Position numbers and translations under genes: made by a program. The notes under the pieces were generated by a model. The model did not search any database and had not been told where the DNA came from. It worked only from the letters and a program-made list of their open reading frames with translations. Shown here piece after piece: positions 1 through 8,760 of a stretch of DNA of 64,000 nucleotides; the first letter of the stretch is position 1; every line of letters begins with the position of its first letter. The stretch comes from a virus, in the IMG/VR virus record IMGVR_UViG_3300020578_003799, positions 1 to 64,000 of that record; one strand, 5' to 3'.

Positions 1-1424
1 CTTGAGTGACTCACCTGTATATACATACCAGGAACAAATGTTGAGCTATTATACCCTACTTGAATTGTTAATGGATTAGATTCGGTAGATACAAACGTAC
101 CTTCATAATTCACATTAGGATAACCATCAAGAGGGAAGTTTGACCCACCGGTATTTGTTGGTGTCACGTAATTTAAGGTCACTCCCGTTATAGAGTAGTT
201 CAATAAAGTATCCCAGTTATCGACCAATATTGGTAGTTGGGGTAATGGTGATGGTGTTGGGGTAATAGTAGGGGTATTCGTTGGTGTTAAAGTAGGCGTT
301 TCTGTAGGAGTGTTAGTCGGAGTATTAGTAGGTGTTTCAGTAGGAGTTAATGTTGGTGTATTAGTAGGTGTGTTTGTAGGTGTTAAGGTTGGTGTAACTG
401 TTGGCGTCAAAGTGGCAGTCGGTGTGGTTGTAAGTGTAGGTGTAACACTAATTGTCGGAGTAACTGTTTTGGTAGGTGTTGGTGTCAAAGTTGGGGTTAC
501 AGTTGGTGTAGGTGTCGGATAATTTTCATACACGACCCAATCTAATGATGGAGGGTTGACTATGAAATTACCAAAAGAATCGTTTTTAGTTAATATGTTA
601 AAATCTTCATTTATAATTACTTGGGTATTCCCTGTCGTATAACCAATAGGAATTGTTACACCTGTAACAATTGTTATTGACGTTTCTGTTGTACCTAATA
701 TATGAGTAAAACTCATACTTATTTCTTCATAATAAACTTGATTTGATGTCAAATTATAATCAATAATTATTGACCCTGGATTAATATTAACATCTAAAAT
801 AACAGATAGTGGAAATGTTGTTGTAGTTGTGGTTATTGGTTCTATAGTTGTTGTAGTTGTGGTTATTGGTTCTATAGTTGTTGTAGTTGTGGTTATTGGT
901 TCTATAGTTGTTGTAGTTGTGGTTATTGGTGTAGGTGTTGGCTCAGGGCATGTAGGACAACTAGGGCAAGGTGTTGTGGTTGTGGTTGTGGTTGTTATAT
1001 AAGGATGATTAACACAACAAGGGAATTCCGAAGTATAACAACTTTCATAAGGTAAATCATTCGCAATAAATGATTCTTGTATATTAATAAATAATTTTTC
1101 TCTGATAGGTAATATTAAGACACCATCATCGGTTCTTAACATAAATTGACCTTCATATCTACCTACTTTATTAGTATCTCTATTTTGGAATTGGTAATAT
1201 ATGTAGTACTCGGGTTCTGCATTCGGTTCAATAAACTCCTTCTCAACAAATCCTGCAGGTCTCGATGAAATTTTAGGAATACCTGATTCAACATCAACCA
1301 TAGAAAAGAAGATGGCGGACAACTCTATGGTCTTCATAAAGTTATCATAATCACTTCTACCGTCCTTTACTACCTGTAATTTTAATATGGGTAATGTTGC
1401 ATTTTTCTTAATAAAGAATTCCAT
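1..1424 (-). CDS. Thr/Pro-repeat virion surface protein (3' end outside window)
   Basis: The frame is open from ATG at 1424 to the left window edge, giving at least 474 residues. The start follows a TATTTAT motif by 16 nt. Residues 1-140 form a globular head rich in beta-type sequence that ends in closely spaced cysteines (CPSCPTC). Next come four short [10 protein letters not shown] type repeats, a second beta-rich segment, a Thr-Pro tract encoded at about 240-525, and a further globular part running off the window. The same plan of globular modules joined by TPT linkers is seen in the three genes at 8761-17050, so I infer a related tail-fibre or capsid-decoration protein. No enzymatic motif is visible. 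The family is not recognised and the function is an inference from composition and context. Confidence 0.75.
   Translation of the reverse strand, partial: MEFFIKKNATLPILKLQVVKDGRSDYDNFMKTIELSAIFFSMVDVESGIPKISSRPAGFVEKEFIEPNAEPEYYIYYQFQNRDTNKVGRYEGQFMLRTDDGVLILPIREKLFINIQESFIANDLPYESCYTSEFPCCVNHPYITTTTTTTTPCPSCPTCPEPTPTPITTTTTTIEPITTTTTTIEPITTTTTTIEPITTTTTTFPLSVILDVNINPGSIIIDYNLTSNQVYYEEISMSFTHILGTTETSITIVTGVTIPIGYTTGNTQVIINEDFNILTKNDSFGNFIVNPPSLDWVVYENYPTPTPTVTPTLTPTPTKTVTPTISVTPTLTTTPTATLTPTVTPTLTPTNTPTNTPTLTPTETPTNTPTNTPTETPTLTPTNTPTITPTPSPLPQLPILVDNWDTLLNYSITGVTLNYVTPTNTGGSNFPLDGYPNVNYEGTFVSTESNPLTIQVGYNSSTFVPGMYIQVSHS
243..523 (-). repeat. Thr-Pro codon repeat tract in the partial surface protein
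   Basis: Imperfect short repeats, read on the minus strand as TPT, TNTPT and TETPT units, form a low-complexity linker. It is the same repeat class as in the 1618-residue gene at 8761-13617. Confidence 0.8.
841..930 (-). repeat. Three perfect 30-bp tandem repeats
   Basis: Three identical 30-bp units lie at 841-870, 871-900 and 901-930, with a 20-bp partial copy upstream at 821-840. On the minus strand each encodes ten residues of the type [10 protein letters not shown]. Perfect identity suggests recent expansion. Confidence 0.9.
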
Positions 1425-1440
1425 CTAATCTTTTTATCTT

Positions 1441-1447
1441 ATAAATA
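1441..1447 (-). promoter_or_regulatory. TATTTAT motif, putative phage late promoter element
   Basis: TATTTAT in coding orientation lies 16 nt upstream of the ATG at 1424, inside the 47-bp gap between two minus-strand genes. It is one of about twenty such sites at transcription-unit starts in this window. Confidence 0.45.
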
Positions 1448-1471
1448 CTTTGGTACTATAAAATAAACTGA

Positions 1472-3850
1472 TTAACTTTCTTTTCTTAATGAACCATCGT
1501 AATGGTCAAATCTATCATGTTCTGTTGGAGTTAATAATAATATACCTGATTTAATTTTACCTTTGACCGTTTCTTGATGAATGTAACTCATCCACGTCTG
1601 CTCAAATGGATGACCCCATTTAGTTTCTAAAAACATTTTATAATTTCCTTTTTTGGAGACTATTTGTGGCCAATTACAATAATAAACTTCACCAATTGAG
1701 TACGGTATTCCGTCTATACACTTAATTGATTCGAATTTAGTTCTTGGTGCATTTGGGTCTAATCCTTGTACAGGTAATTTTTTATTATCTGGCCATAATT
1801 CTTCTCTTACCGTTTGAGGAACATTGTACCAACTCCACTGTGTAGAGTTGTCTCCGTAGAATTCACTAAAATTCAATTTTAAAAAATCTAAGTTTTCACT
1901 ATCAATAATCTTTAATGATTTGGTATATAAATCACTCACATATCTATTAAATCCGTTTCGACATAATTCACCTTTCTTAGGATAAAAGAACATATCGTCC
2001 TCGAAAAAGAACATATATTCTAAATCGGTATTTTCAAAATGTTCAGCAATATATTGTCGACCACCACAAATACCAAGATTATCTTTTTTAATATGTTCAA
2101 AACCATACTCCTTACACAAATACAAATATTTTTCAGTTGTTGATAAATCAGTTGAGTTGTCTAATAAAAATTTCTTAGGTTTGTCAATGAAATTTTGGTC
2201 GTATTTTTTCATTGAAAAAATTAAAGTCTCGAATTGTTTTGGACTATTAAACCCAATAACATATAAACCTACTTTACTCAAATCTTTTATTTTTATAATT
2301 TCGTTATTTGATTTTTCACTTTTAAGATTTAATGTTTCTTTTTTCAAATTCTCAAAAAATAACCATACTAATCCGTTACCCTCAATCTCACTATAATTAA
2401 ATAATTGTGGGTATTTGTATATCATAATTGTAAATATACTTTCTTCAGTACCCATATATCCATTAGATAATGTTTGAGAAAGTAATTGGTAATATAAATT
2501 ATTAGACTCGGTTATGGTTTCTTTAGGACCCCCAAAAAATCCTCCTCTAGCAACTTTGTTTACTTTATCACCTGCAAATTCACATATCTTATCAAATGTA
2601 AAACCATGAATTTCAGAATTAGTTTCATATGGGAAAGTGATGAATGTAAATTTATTGGTTAGTTTTGGTAATTTATTGATAACTTTATCGTGAGTAAAAT
2701 ATCCTTGGTTTACCGTATTTGTTAAACCCGCATCAATCCAAAACATGTAATCGGAATTAAACTTGTCGAGAATTTTTGCGTCGTGTAATAAAAACATTTT
2801 ACCCATAACAAGAGGGTTATACATTTCTAATTTTGCTTGTGTAGAATCTGGAATCCAACCTGATTGATTATACCATTCAGGATTCGTTCTTATTTTTTGA
2901 ATTTTGTAGTAGAATTCATTGTTTCTAAACCAATCTAAATCTCTGTTTATAAATTGGGTGTTATTGTGACTTCTTCTTTCCCAAACAAATTTTTCTAATT
3001 CTGAATCACCAAAAATTATTAAATTGTTCTCGATTTTTAATAATTCATCAAACTTTGTTAAATAATGATTTTCGTATGACCTTGACCATCCTTCGGTTAA
3101 ATTATTTCTACCTAAATCCCATAACCCCGTAACTAAAGTAATGTTTGGTCCATTGTTTAAATTAATGGGTTCAGTATATTGATTTTTAAGTTCATCATAA
3201 AAATTTTTAGGTATACCTACAATATCTTGGTCAGAAATTTCATAAACATAATTATTTTCATTAAAAATATTTATAATATCATTTTGTTCTGATTCTTCTA
3301 AATTAATCCATTCTAATCTTATAACTTTAGGTGTATATTTTTTTAAATCAATTTGTTTAAAAATTTTATAATCATGACCTTCAGCATCTATCTTGAGAAT
3401 GTCAAAGTTATTAAGTTTATGTTTTACCAATAAAGTCTCAAATGTAATACATGGAACCTTTACTAATTTACCATATTTCTCAACTGTGAGTCTATCAAAC
3501 TCACTACCTAAACCATTTTTAGGTGGATAAACCGCACTCATACCGTAAAAACAACTATGGACTAAGCCACTATCAATTACTTCCCTATCGATAGTCACCA
3601 TTTCAATAGAACCATTATAATCTGATATTGCACTATTTTCAAACAAAGCATTTTCAGATTTAATGTTTTCTTGTAATCTATCAAAAAGATAAGGTATGGG
3701 TTCTACATATAAAACACTAAAGTTATACATATTAGTGTATCCAATCATTTCATCAAACATTACACCATCCATCGAACCAATGTTTAATGCGGTGATATTA
3801 TTTTCTACTTTACCTAAAAAATGTAATGACTTATCAAAAAAATTATCCAT
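1472..3850 (-). CDS. FkbM methyltransferase / HtrL-type / GT-A glycosyltransferase three-domain fusion
   Basis: This 792-residue protein appears to carry three transferase modules. Residues about 18-225 look like an FkbM-family SAM methyltransferase: a GSMDG loop near 25, 'YVEPIP' near 48, and 'KIDAEGHD' at 153-160. Residues about 235-510 resemble the HtrL/YibB family, with 'LVTGLWDLGR' and 'FWIDAGLTN'. Residues about 530-790 look like a family 2-type glycosyltransferase with the acidic motif 'FFEDDMFF'. It is the last gene of a five-gene minus-strand island and ends just before the gene at 1424, separated by a TATTTAT motif. I infer that it builds and methylates a glycan, possibly on the neighbouring Thr-rich proteins. 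Domain assignments are by motif only; the combination in one chain is unusual. Confidence 0.75.
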   Translation of the reverse strand: MDNFFDKSLHFLGKVENNITALNIGSMDGVMFDEMIGYTNMYNFSVLYVEPIPYLFDRLQENIKSENALFENSAISDYNGSIEMVTIDREVIDSGLVHSCFYGMSAVYPPKNGLGSEFDRLTVEKYGKLVKVPCITFETLLVKHKLNNFDILKIDAEGHDYKIFKQIDLKKYTPKVIRLEWINLEESEQNDIINIFNENNYVYEISDQDIVGIPKNFYDELKNQYTEPINLNNGPNITLVTGLWDLGRNNLTEGWSRSYENHYLTKFDELLKIENNLIIFGDSELEKFVWERRSHNNTQFINRDLDWFRNNEFYYKIQKIRTNPEWYNQSGWIPDSTQAKLEMYNPLVMGKMFLLHDAKILDKFNSDYMFWIDAGLTNTVNQGYFTHDKVINKLPKLTNKFTFITFPYETNSEIHGFTFDKICEFAGDKVNKVARGGFFGGPKETITESNNLYYQLLSQTLSNGYMGTEESIFTIMIYKYPQLFNYSEIEGNGLVWLFFENLKKETLNLKSEKSNNEIIKIKDLSKVGLYVIGFNSPKQFETLIFSMKKYDQNFIDKPKKFLLDNSTDLSTTEKYLYLCKEYGFEHIKKDNLGICGGRQYIAEHFENTDLEYMFFFEDDMFFYPKKGELCRNGFNRYVSDLYTKSLKIIDSENLDFLKLNFSEFYGDNSTQWSWYNVPQTVREELWPDNKKLPVQGLDPNAPRTKFESIKCIDGIPYSIGEVYYCNWPQIVSKKGNYKMFLETKWGHPFEQTWMSYIHQETVKGKIKSGILLLTPTEHDRFDHYDGSLRKES

Positions 3851-3851
3851 A

Positions 3852-5612
3852 TTACTTTTTCTTAATTATTGATGTTACACTTTCATTAAAATCAGGAGTC
3901 CTTGTCCATATTTTAATTGAGTCTACGTTTTGTTTAATATATTCCTTATTTTCTTCTGTTATATGATTGGTAATTAATTCACCACCATCATTTAACTTAT
4001 TTAACATATCCAAAGTTGTTATAATATCATTCTCATCCCTATAACCTTCTCTAACTGAAGTGTGTAAATTTTCTAAAATATAAACCCCTCCATCCTTTAA
4101 GTGTTTAAATAATACCCCCAAAGAAATTTGTTGTTGTTTCATTGTATGTCCGCCATCGTCAATAATTAAATCAAAATTACCACCTTCTTTTGAGATGAAA
4201 TCTTCTAATTCATCGATATTTTCTTGGTTACAAATAAATGTTTTAATTTTATCAGAATTTAAATGAGAACAATCAGTTATATCAATACCATAAACTATAC
4301 TATCTTTAAAAAAATGAGAAAGAAGTTCTAAACTTTCCCCTTTATATATTCCTATCTCAAGTACTTTATTCACATTTTTCATACTTGTAAATAAAGGTTG
4401 GTAAACTTCCATATACCCATGATTAATTTTATCAGTTGTAAAGTTAGTCTGAGATATATGTTTATTAGTTGTTTTTATATTAGGTATAAAAAATTTTGGT
4501 TGTTTTGCTAACATCTCAGGATGATTACATCCCGTGTCCTCAACACTAGACGCGTACCTTAAAACAGGAAATGTTGTTACACCTTGGTTTTCATCCCATA
4601 GTTCTCTGGTCTCAAAAAGATGGTTTTCTTTTTCGTAGGGAACAACATACATCGGTATACCCTCATTTTTGAAATATAACGAAACCAAAACATCGTCTGA
4701 AAAAGTCGACCCTAAATAGTCGGTAAAGAAATCATCTTTAAATAATTTTTTCTTATATGAGACTGATTTATAATGTTGTAAACTATGTGTTTTTCTAATT
4801 TCAGTAACACACAGTATCCAACTATCCCTAATGTCATTATTGTGTAAAAAAACATCACAACCTCTTCCATCGTAACCTATCACACTATCTAAAAGTTCAT
4901 TTTGATATTTTCTATGTTCAGATACCATTTCATTATGATAAACTAAATCATCATCGACAACAATTAATATTGTTTCAGGATTTTTGACTCTCACAAGTGT
5001 AGGTACAAATTTGGTTGGTGGTCCTAAATCTTCGGGTCTGAAAATTTTTAGATGAGGGTATTTTAATTTATATTCGCTAATCCAAGACGGTATATTGTAT
5101 TGTTTATTAGTTACCATGGATTTTTCGGGTATATTAAAATGAACCTCATAATCATCATCAAGTTGTTCACATAATGATTTTAATACTAATTTTAAACCAT
5201 CTTCTTTTAGATTGTCTAATCTTTCAGGTACTGTTGTTAAAGTTATAATTACAGATTTTTCCTTTTCACTACCATGATTCATTTTAACCTCAATAAAACC
5301 TTCCCCATATTTTGAATTAACTTCATTTTTAATTTTTACTCTTAAATTGTTAAAATCTCTAATTTTTAAAGCTCTTCGGCCAATCTCCTCTAAACCTAAA
5401 ATTTCTTCATTACCCTTACGTATATCAGACTCTAAATCCCATATTAAACCGTTTACTTCATATAAGTCCCCGACATATTGTGTAATGTCTTTATAATTAA
5501 CAATTTCAGATTCTAATTGACTTATCTCATCTGACAGGTCTAAATTTAGTCGTTCACTTTTTAATTTACAGATAGAGTATCTATCTACGATGTCACCAAT
5601 TGATATTTTCAT
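3852..5612 (-). CDS. DUF6165-like / glycosyltransferase / class I methyltransferase fusion
   Basis: A 586-residue protein. Residues 1-75 begin 'MKISIGDIVDRYSICKLK', resembling the short DUF6165-type domain found beside sugar transferases. The middle part (about 115-400) has a nucleotide-sugar transferase look, with 'ITLTTVPERL' and the acidic motif 'VVDDDLVYH'. The last 170 residues form a Rossmann-type methyltransferase, with 'VLEIGIYKGESLELL' as the SAM loop and 'FDLIIDDGGHTM' downstream, as in macrocin/rhamnosyl O-methyltransferase-like proteins. It abuts the preceding and following genes by a few bases, so it is probably co-transcribed with them. Sugar substrate and acceptor cannot be read from the sequence. 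Confidence 0.65.
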   Translation of the reverse strand: MKISIGDIVDRYSICKLKSERLNLDLSDEISQLESEIVNYKDITQYVGDLYEVNGLIWDLESDIRKGNEEILGLEEIGRRALKIRDFNNLRVKIKNEVNSKYGEGFIEVKMNHGSEKEKSVIITLTTVPERLDNLKEDGLKLVLKSLCEQLDDDYEVHFNIPEKSMVTNKQYNIPSWISEYKLKYPHLKIFRPEDLGPPTKFVPTLVRVKNPETILIVVDDDLVYHNEMVSEHRKYQNELLDSVIGYDGRGCDVFLHNNDIRDSWILCVTEIRKTHSLQHYKSVSYKKKLFKDDFFTDYLGSTFSDDVLVSLYFKNEGIPMYVVPYEKENHLFETRELWDENQGVTTFPVLRYASSVEDTGCNHPEMLAKQPKFFIPNIKTTNKHISQTNFTTDKINHGYMEVYQPLFTSMKNVNKVLEIGIYKGESLELLSHFFKDSIVYGIDITDCSHLNSDKIKTFICNQENIDELEDFISKEGGNFDLIIDDGGHTMKQQQISLGVLFKHLKDGGVYILENLHTSVREGYRDENDIITTLDMLNKLNDGGELITNHITEENKEYIKQNVDSIKIWTRTPDFNESVTSIIKKK

Positions 5613-5618
5613 AGTTTT

Positions 5619-6500
5619 TTAAATATTATTATTAGTTACAAAAAACTCATTATAATCTTTTGTAAAAGTTATTTCTTGTGTAAAATTGTTTGTAGTCCCT
5701 CGATTTAAATAGATGAAAAAAGAACTATTACCAGTGTATGTTATAACATGTTTACATTTTGATAATATCCATAAAGAGGCAACATAATATTCAGACCATT
5801 CTAATCTAATTTCATCGTTTATTGGTATTGGTGGGTAAATTTCGGAAGAATTACCTAAAGAAGTTTCAGTGAAGAATACAGAACCGAATGCCTCTTGAAA
5901 TGTTTTAATAACTCCATTATTTTCAGATTGAATAATCACTCTTGGTCTTATTTTCTCTAATTCGATAATCTCCTTACATTTTCTAAAATATCCTCCAGCG
6001 GAAATATAATTAAACCCACCAAAATCTGTCCATTTATCAGAATCACGGTAAATAACCGAAATTGAGTTATCCTCATCAATACCATATTTTTCTTTTAAAA
6101 AGGAAATTTTTTCCGTAATGTTTGTGTTAACATTAAAATACTTTTTAAAAAATGGTAAATAGTATTTGATATACTTTTCAGAATATATTGTGTGTTGGTC
6201 ATCAGGACTAAAAGGGACGGGAATTTCTTCGTCAAAATTTATTTCAATACTGTCGTCAATATGAAAAAAATATTGATACATATCAATATCTAAATCTTTT
6301 TTTAATTTTCTTAATAAGAATTTACCATCTATAGATTTTGGGGTTTTTTTAAATTTTTTATAGACAACCATTATTGATGAAATCATCAATGTAAAAGTTG
6401 AAAAGAAACCGTAATCTTTAATTTCTTCTCTACCTATTAGAACATTTTTATTTGAATCGTAATCGTATCCATATAATATATTTTCGTGTATCATACCCAA
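5619..6500 (-). CDS. Putative glycosyltransferase (fucosyltransferase-like C-terminus)
   Basis: A 293-residue protein whose C-terminal part, with 'SEYYVASLWILSKCKHVI' followed by 'TYTGNSSFF', resembles the donor-binding end of GT-B fucosyltransferase-like enzymes, where a quality-checked 'S/G-N-S-S' segment is common. The N-terminal half is not recognised. Its start codon lies inside the end of the upstream gene (10-nt overlap with 6491-7426), which ties it to the glycosylation operon. The assignment leans on context, and a non-enzymatic role is possible. Confidence 0.45.
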   Translation of the reverse strand: MGMIHENILYGYDYDSNKNVLIGREEIKDYGFFSTFTLMISSIMVVYKKFKKTPKSIDGKFLLRKLKKDLDIDMYQYFFHIDDSIEINFDEEIPVPFSPDDQHTIYSEKYIKYYLPFFKKYFNVNTNITEKISFLKEKYGIDEDNSISVIYRDSDKWTDFGGFNYISAGGYFRKCKEIIELEKIRPRVIIQSENNGVIKTFQEAFGSVFFTETSLGNSSEIYPPIPINDEIRLEWSEYYVASLWILSKCKHVITYTGNSSFFIYLNRGTTNNFTQEITFTKDYNEFFVTNNNI

Positions 6501-7426
6501 TCTTGTAAATTTAATAAATTAAATGTGTTTTTTATTTTAGAGTTAAGTGAAAAATTAATATCATAATATTCTTTAGCGTTTCTTGAGATGAATGATAAGA
6601 ATTCGTTATCGTTTATAACTTCATGGTATCTATTTTCCAATAATTTGGCGTGTGTTTCATTACCTAACCTATATAAACCCATATCAGATGGTCTTGGTAA
6701 TGATATATAATGGTAGTTAGGGATTAACGGGGAAATAAATTTTGATACATATTCATATCTAATAATGGGTACCCCTATCCCAAAACACTCAACATCCCTA
6801 TAACAAAATTCACCTCTACCATCAACTGACAAAGCAATTTTATGGGATATCAAATCATCAAAATAATTAGATGGTGTGATAACATTAAAATCGGTAATAA
6901 TATTTTTGTCAATAAAACTCAGGATTTTTCTATCTTCTAAAGAAGTCCCTTTAAAATATAAAGTATTATTTAAAAATTCCTTTTCTTGTCTTTTATTGTA
7001 ATATATTGATAAGTCATCCATTGAAGCTTGGAAGTATGTCCACGGGGAATATTTATACATATGTTCTCCAACATGGTCTAATATTTTTTTTGGTAAAAAT
7101 TGTGAGATTAATACCTTTTTTAAAAATGGGTTTGACTTTTCATTTAAAGTTGCATGAGATAAATCATCTGAAACAGACATAATAACAAATTCACCACTTT
7201 CTAAATTTTCAATAACATATTCACACTCTAATAATAAAAAATTACCCGAGATTCCTTTTTTCAAATTAACAGGAAATCTTTCTTTATGAGCATTCTCAAA
7301 GTATCGGTTTTCTTCAACATTAAAGAATTCTTTTAAATAGTTTGTAAACTCATCCCAAAAGTAATTATAATTTCTATAATATCTTGTATGTTCATTACAG
7401 GGATTATGGACTCTAATATTTTTCAT
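6491..7426 (-). CDS. Putative GT-B type glycosyltransferase
   Basis: A 311-residue protein. The C-terminal third contains 'ALSVDGRGEFCYRDVECF' and 'GIGVPIIRYEYVS'. Such a segment, acidic-aromatic residues followed by a G-x-G-x-P-I/V turn, is typical of the nucleotide-sugar site in exostosin/CAP10-like and other GT-B transferases. No signal peptide or membrane segment is seen, so it should act in the cytoplasm. It directly adjoins the GlcNAc-transferase-like gene upstream and overlaps the gene downstream by 10 nt. Family membership is tentative. Confidence 0.45.
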   Translation of the reverse strand: MKNIRVHNPCNEHTRYYRNYNYFWDEFTNYLKEFFNVEENRYFENAHKERFPVNLKKGISGNFLLLECEYVIENLESGEFVIMSVSDDLSHATLNEKSNPFLKKVLISQFLPKKILDHVGEHMYKYSPWTYFQASMDDLSIYYNKRQEKEFLNNTLYFKGTSLEDRKILSFIDKNIITDFNVITPSNYFDDLISHKIALSVDGRGEFCYRDVECFGIGVPIIRYEYVSKFISPLIPNYHYISLPRPSDMGLYRLGNETHAKLLENRYHEVINDNEFLSFISRNAKEYYDINFSLNSKIKNTFNLLNLQDWV

Positions 7427-8674
7427 TTACAAATTACCCGTTAATCTTTCACACCATCCTTTTGATACACTATAAGGCCATACAACCCAATATTTTGGTT
7501 TATGAGATGTTTGGAATTCTCTCCACACTTTACAATATCCATCAGGGTCATTCATCATACCATTAATTTCATTGATGTCGGCATCTTTTCGGAAAATTGT
7601 TTCATCCTTTTCATCATGAAACGCAACCACCCAAAACTCATAATCTTTTTCAGGTACTTGAGTAAACCCAATATCAATACAATGTTTGAAGATTGATGCA
7701 AAGCTACTCTCCCATTCTTCATCAGTATTATATATTGTTGGGTTTGGTGGGTAATGTTTATCTAATGTATATTGTTGGACCGCTCTTCTTGAGAATCTTA
7801 AACCTGAATAGATTTCATAATCTTTTAGAGTTCTTTCGGTACCAAATCCGTATTTACTAAAATCTAATAAAACTTCTTCCCCATCCATACCGAATAATTG
7901 TCTATTTTTAGAATGTGATAAATTATTTTTTGTTGCCCAATCTTTATCATCGTCCCATTGTTTTGTTCTTCCTTTACGAGTGTATTCATGCCAAATCACA
8001 ACTTTATGAGGATGGAATAAATCATAACCATGAGTATATGCTCTTGCGGCTATTGAAATCTCTTCTCCATGGAAGTAAAACTCGGGGTCATGTTGAACCT
8101 CTTCACTAAATTTACCTAACGTAAATGCAAAGTGAGCAGAATAAAATCTTGCCGTAACAGGTTCTTCCATTTCCCTCCAGCCAGGTATTGTTTCAGGTAA
8201 AAAGAAAACCGCACCTTCAGGTATAAATCTATCAAATACCATTCTCCATGGTTCCTGAACCCTACCTGCGGGGTCGTTATCTGGGTCAAATGATGAAACA
8301 TAACCTGTTAACAGAGGTTTATCAAACCCTTTCTTTTGGAGTTGTTTAATCATCTTAATTAGAGTATCATCCCAATCTTTCTCAAACCTCATGTGAGAGT
8401 CGATTTGTAATGTATAATCTTCACCTTGATATTGTTGTTGTGTTAGATTTCTCGCCCAACAAACTCCTTTAGACTCTGAATACAAAACATCAATAATTCT
8501 AAATCTTTTATCACTTTTATATTCATCAAGATTATCGAAACCATCTTCAGGGTGATATTGTCTACAAATACTTAAAACCAAATTTTTTGGTCTTTTAGCA
8601 TTTTCAAACATGTTTTTTATTGTTGGTATTAATTGGGGGTCTCTATATGAGGCAATTTGAACAAAAATTTTCAT
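7427..8674 (-). CDS. GlcNAc-transferase-like glycosyltransferase (PF11397 type)
   Basis: A 415-residue protein starting 'MKIFVQIASYRDPQLIPTI', the hallmark opening of the family that includes the eukaryotic Skp1 hydroxyproline GlcNAc-transferase. Further family features are 'GVCWARNLTQQQY' around residue 75, the metal-binding 'LQIDSHMRF' around residue 93, and a later 'FHGEEISIAARAY'. That family transfers GlcNAc to protein hydroxyl groups, which fits a neighbour with hundreds of Thr-Pro repeats; this link is my inference. It is the first gene of the glycosylation island, 86 nt after the giant repeat gene and after a hairpin. No ATATTTAT motif is seen upstream, so read-through or another promoter may serve it. 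Confidence 0.75.
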   Translation of the reverse strand: MKIFVQIASYRDPQLIPTIKNMFENAKRPKNLVLSICRQYHPEDGFDNLDEYKSDKRFRIIDVLYSESKGVCWARNLTQQQYQGEDYTLQIDSHMRFEKDWDDTLIKMIKQLQKKGFDKPLLTGYVSSFDPDNDPAGRVQEPWRMVFDRFIPEGAVFFLPETIPGWREMEEPVTARFYSAHFAFTLGKFSEEVQHDPEFYFHGEEISIAARAYTHGYDLFHPHKVVIWHEYTRKGRTKQWDDDKDWATKNNLSHSKNRQLFGMDGEEVLLDFSKYGFGTERTLKDYEIYSGLRFSRRAVQQYTLDKHYPPNPTIYNTDEEWESSFASIFKHCIDIGFTQVPEKDYEFWVVAFHDEKDETIFRKDADINEINGMMNDPDGYCKVWREFQTSHKPKYWVVWPYSVSKGWCERLTGNL

Positions 8675-8730
8675 ATCTTTTTTACTGAAAAAATACTTAA
8701 AAAAAAGATAAAGAAAATAGTATAATTATT

Positions 8731-8759
8731 AACCCTCACCTTAAAAGTGGGGGTTTTTT
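8731..8759. terminator. Hairpin between the giant repeat gene and the glycosylation island
   Basis: A 9-bp stem, AACCCTCAC paired with GTGGGGGTT (one G-T pair), with a 7-nt loop. The U-run is strong on the plus strand and weak on the minus strand, where the genes lie. It may therefore attenuate rather than end transcription from the giant gene into the island. Confidence 0.6.
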
Positions 8760-8760
8760 A

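Noticed and set aside
310-522. Plus-strand Gly-Val repeat frame near the left end
   Set aside because: It is the antisense of the Thr-Pro linker in the partial minus-strand gene.
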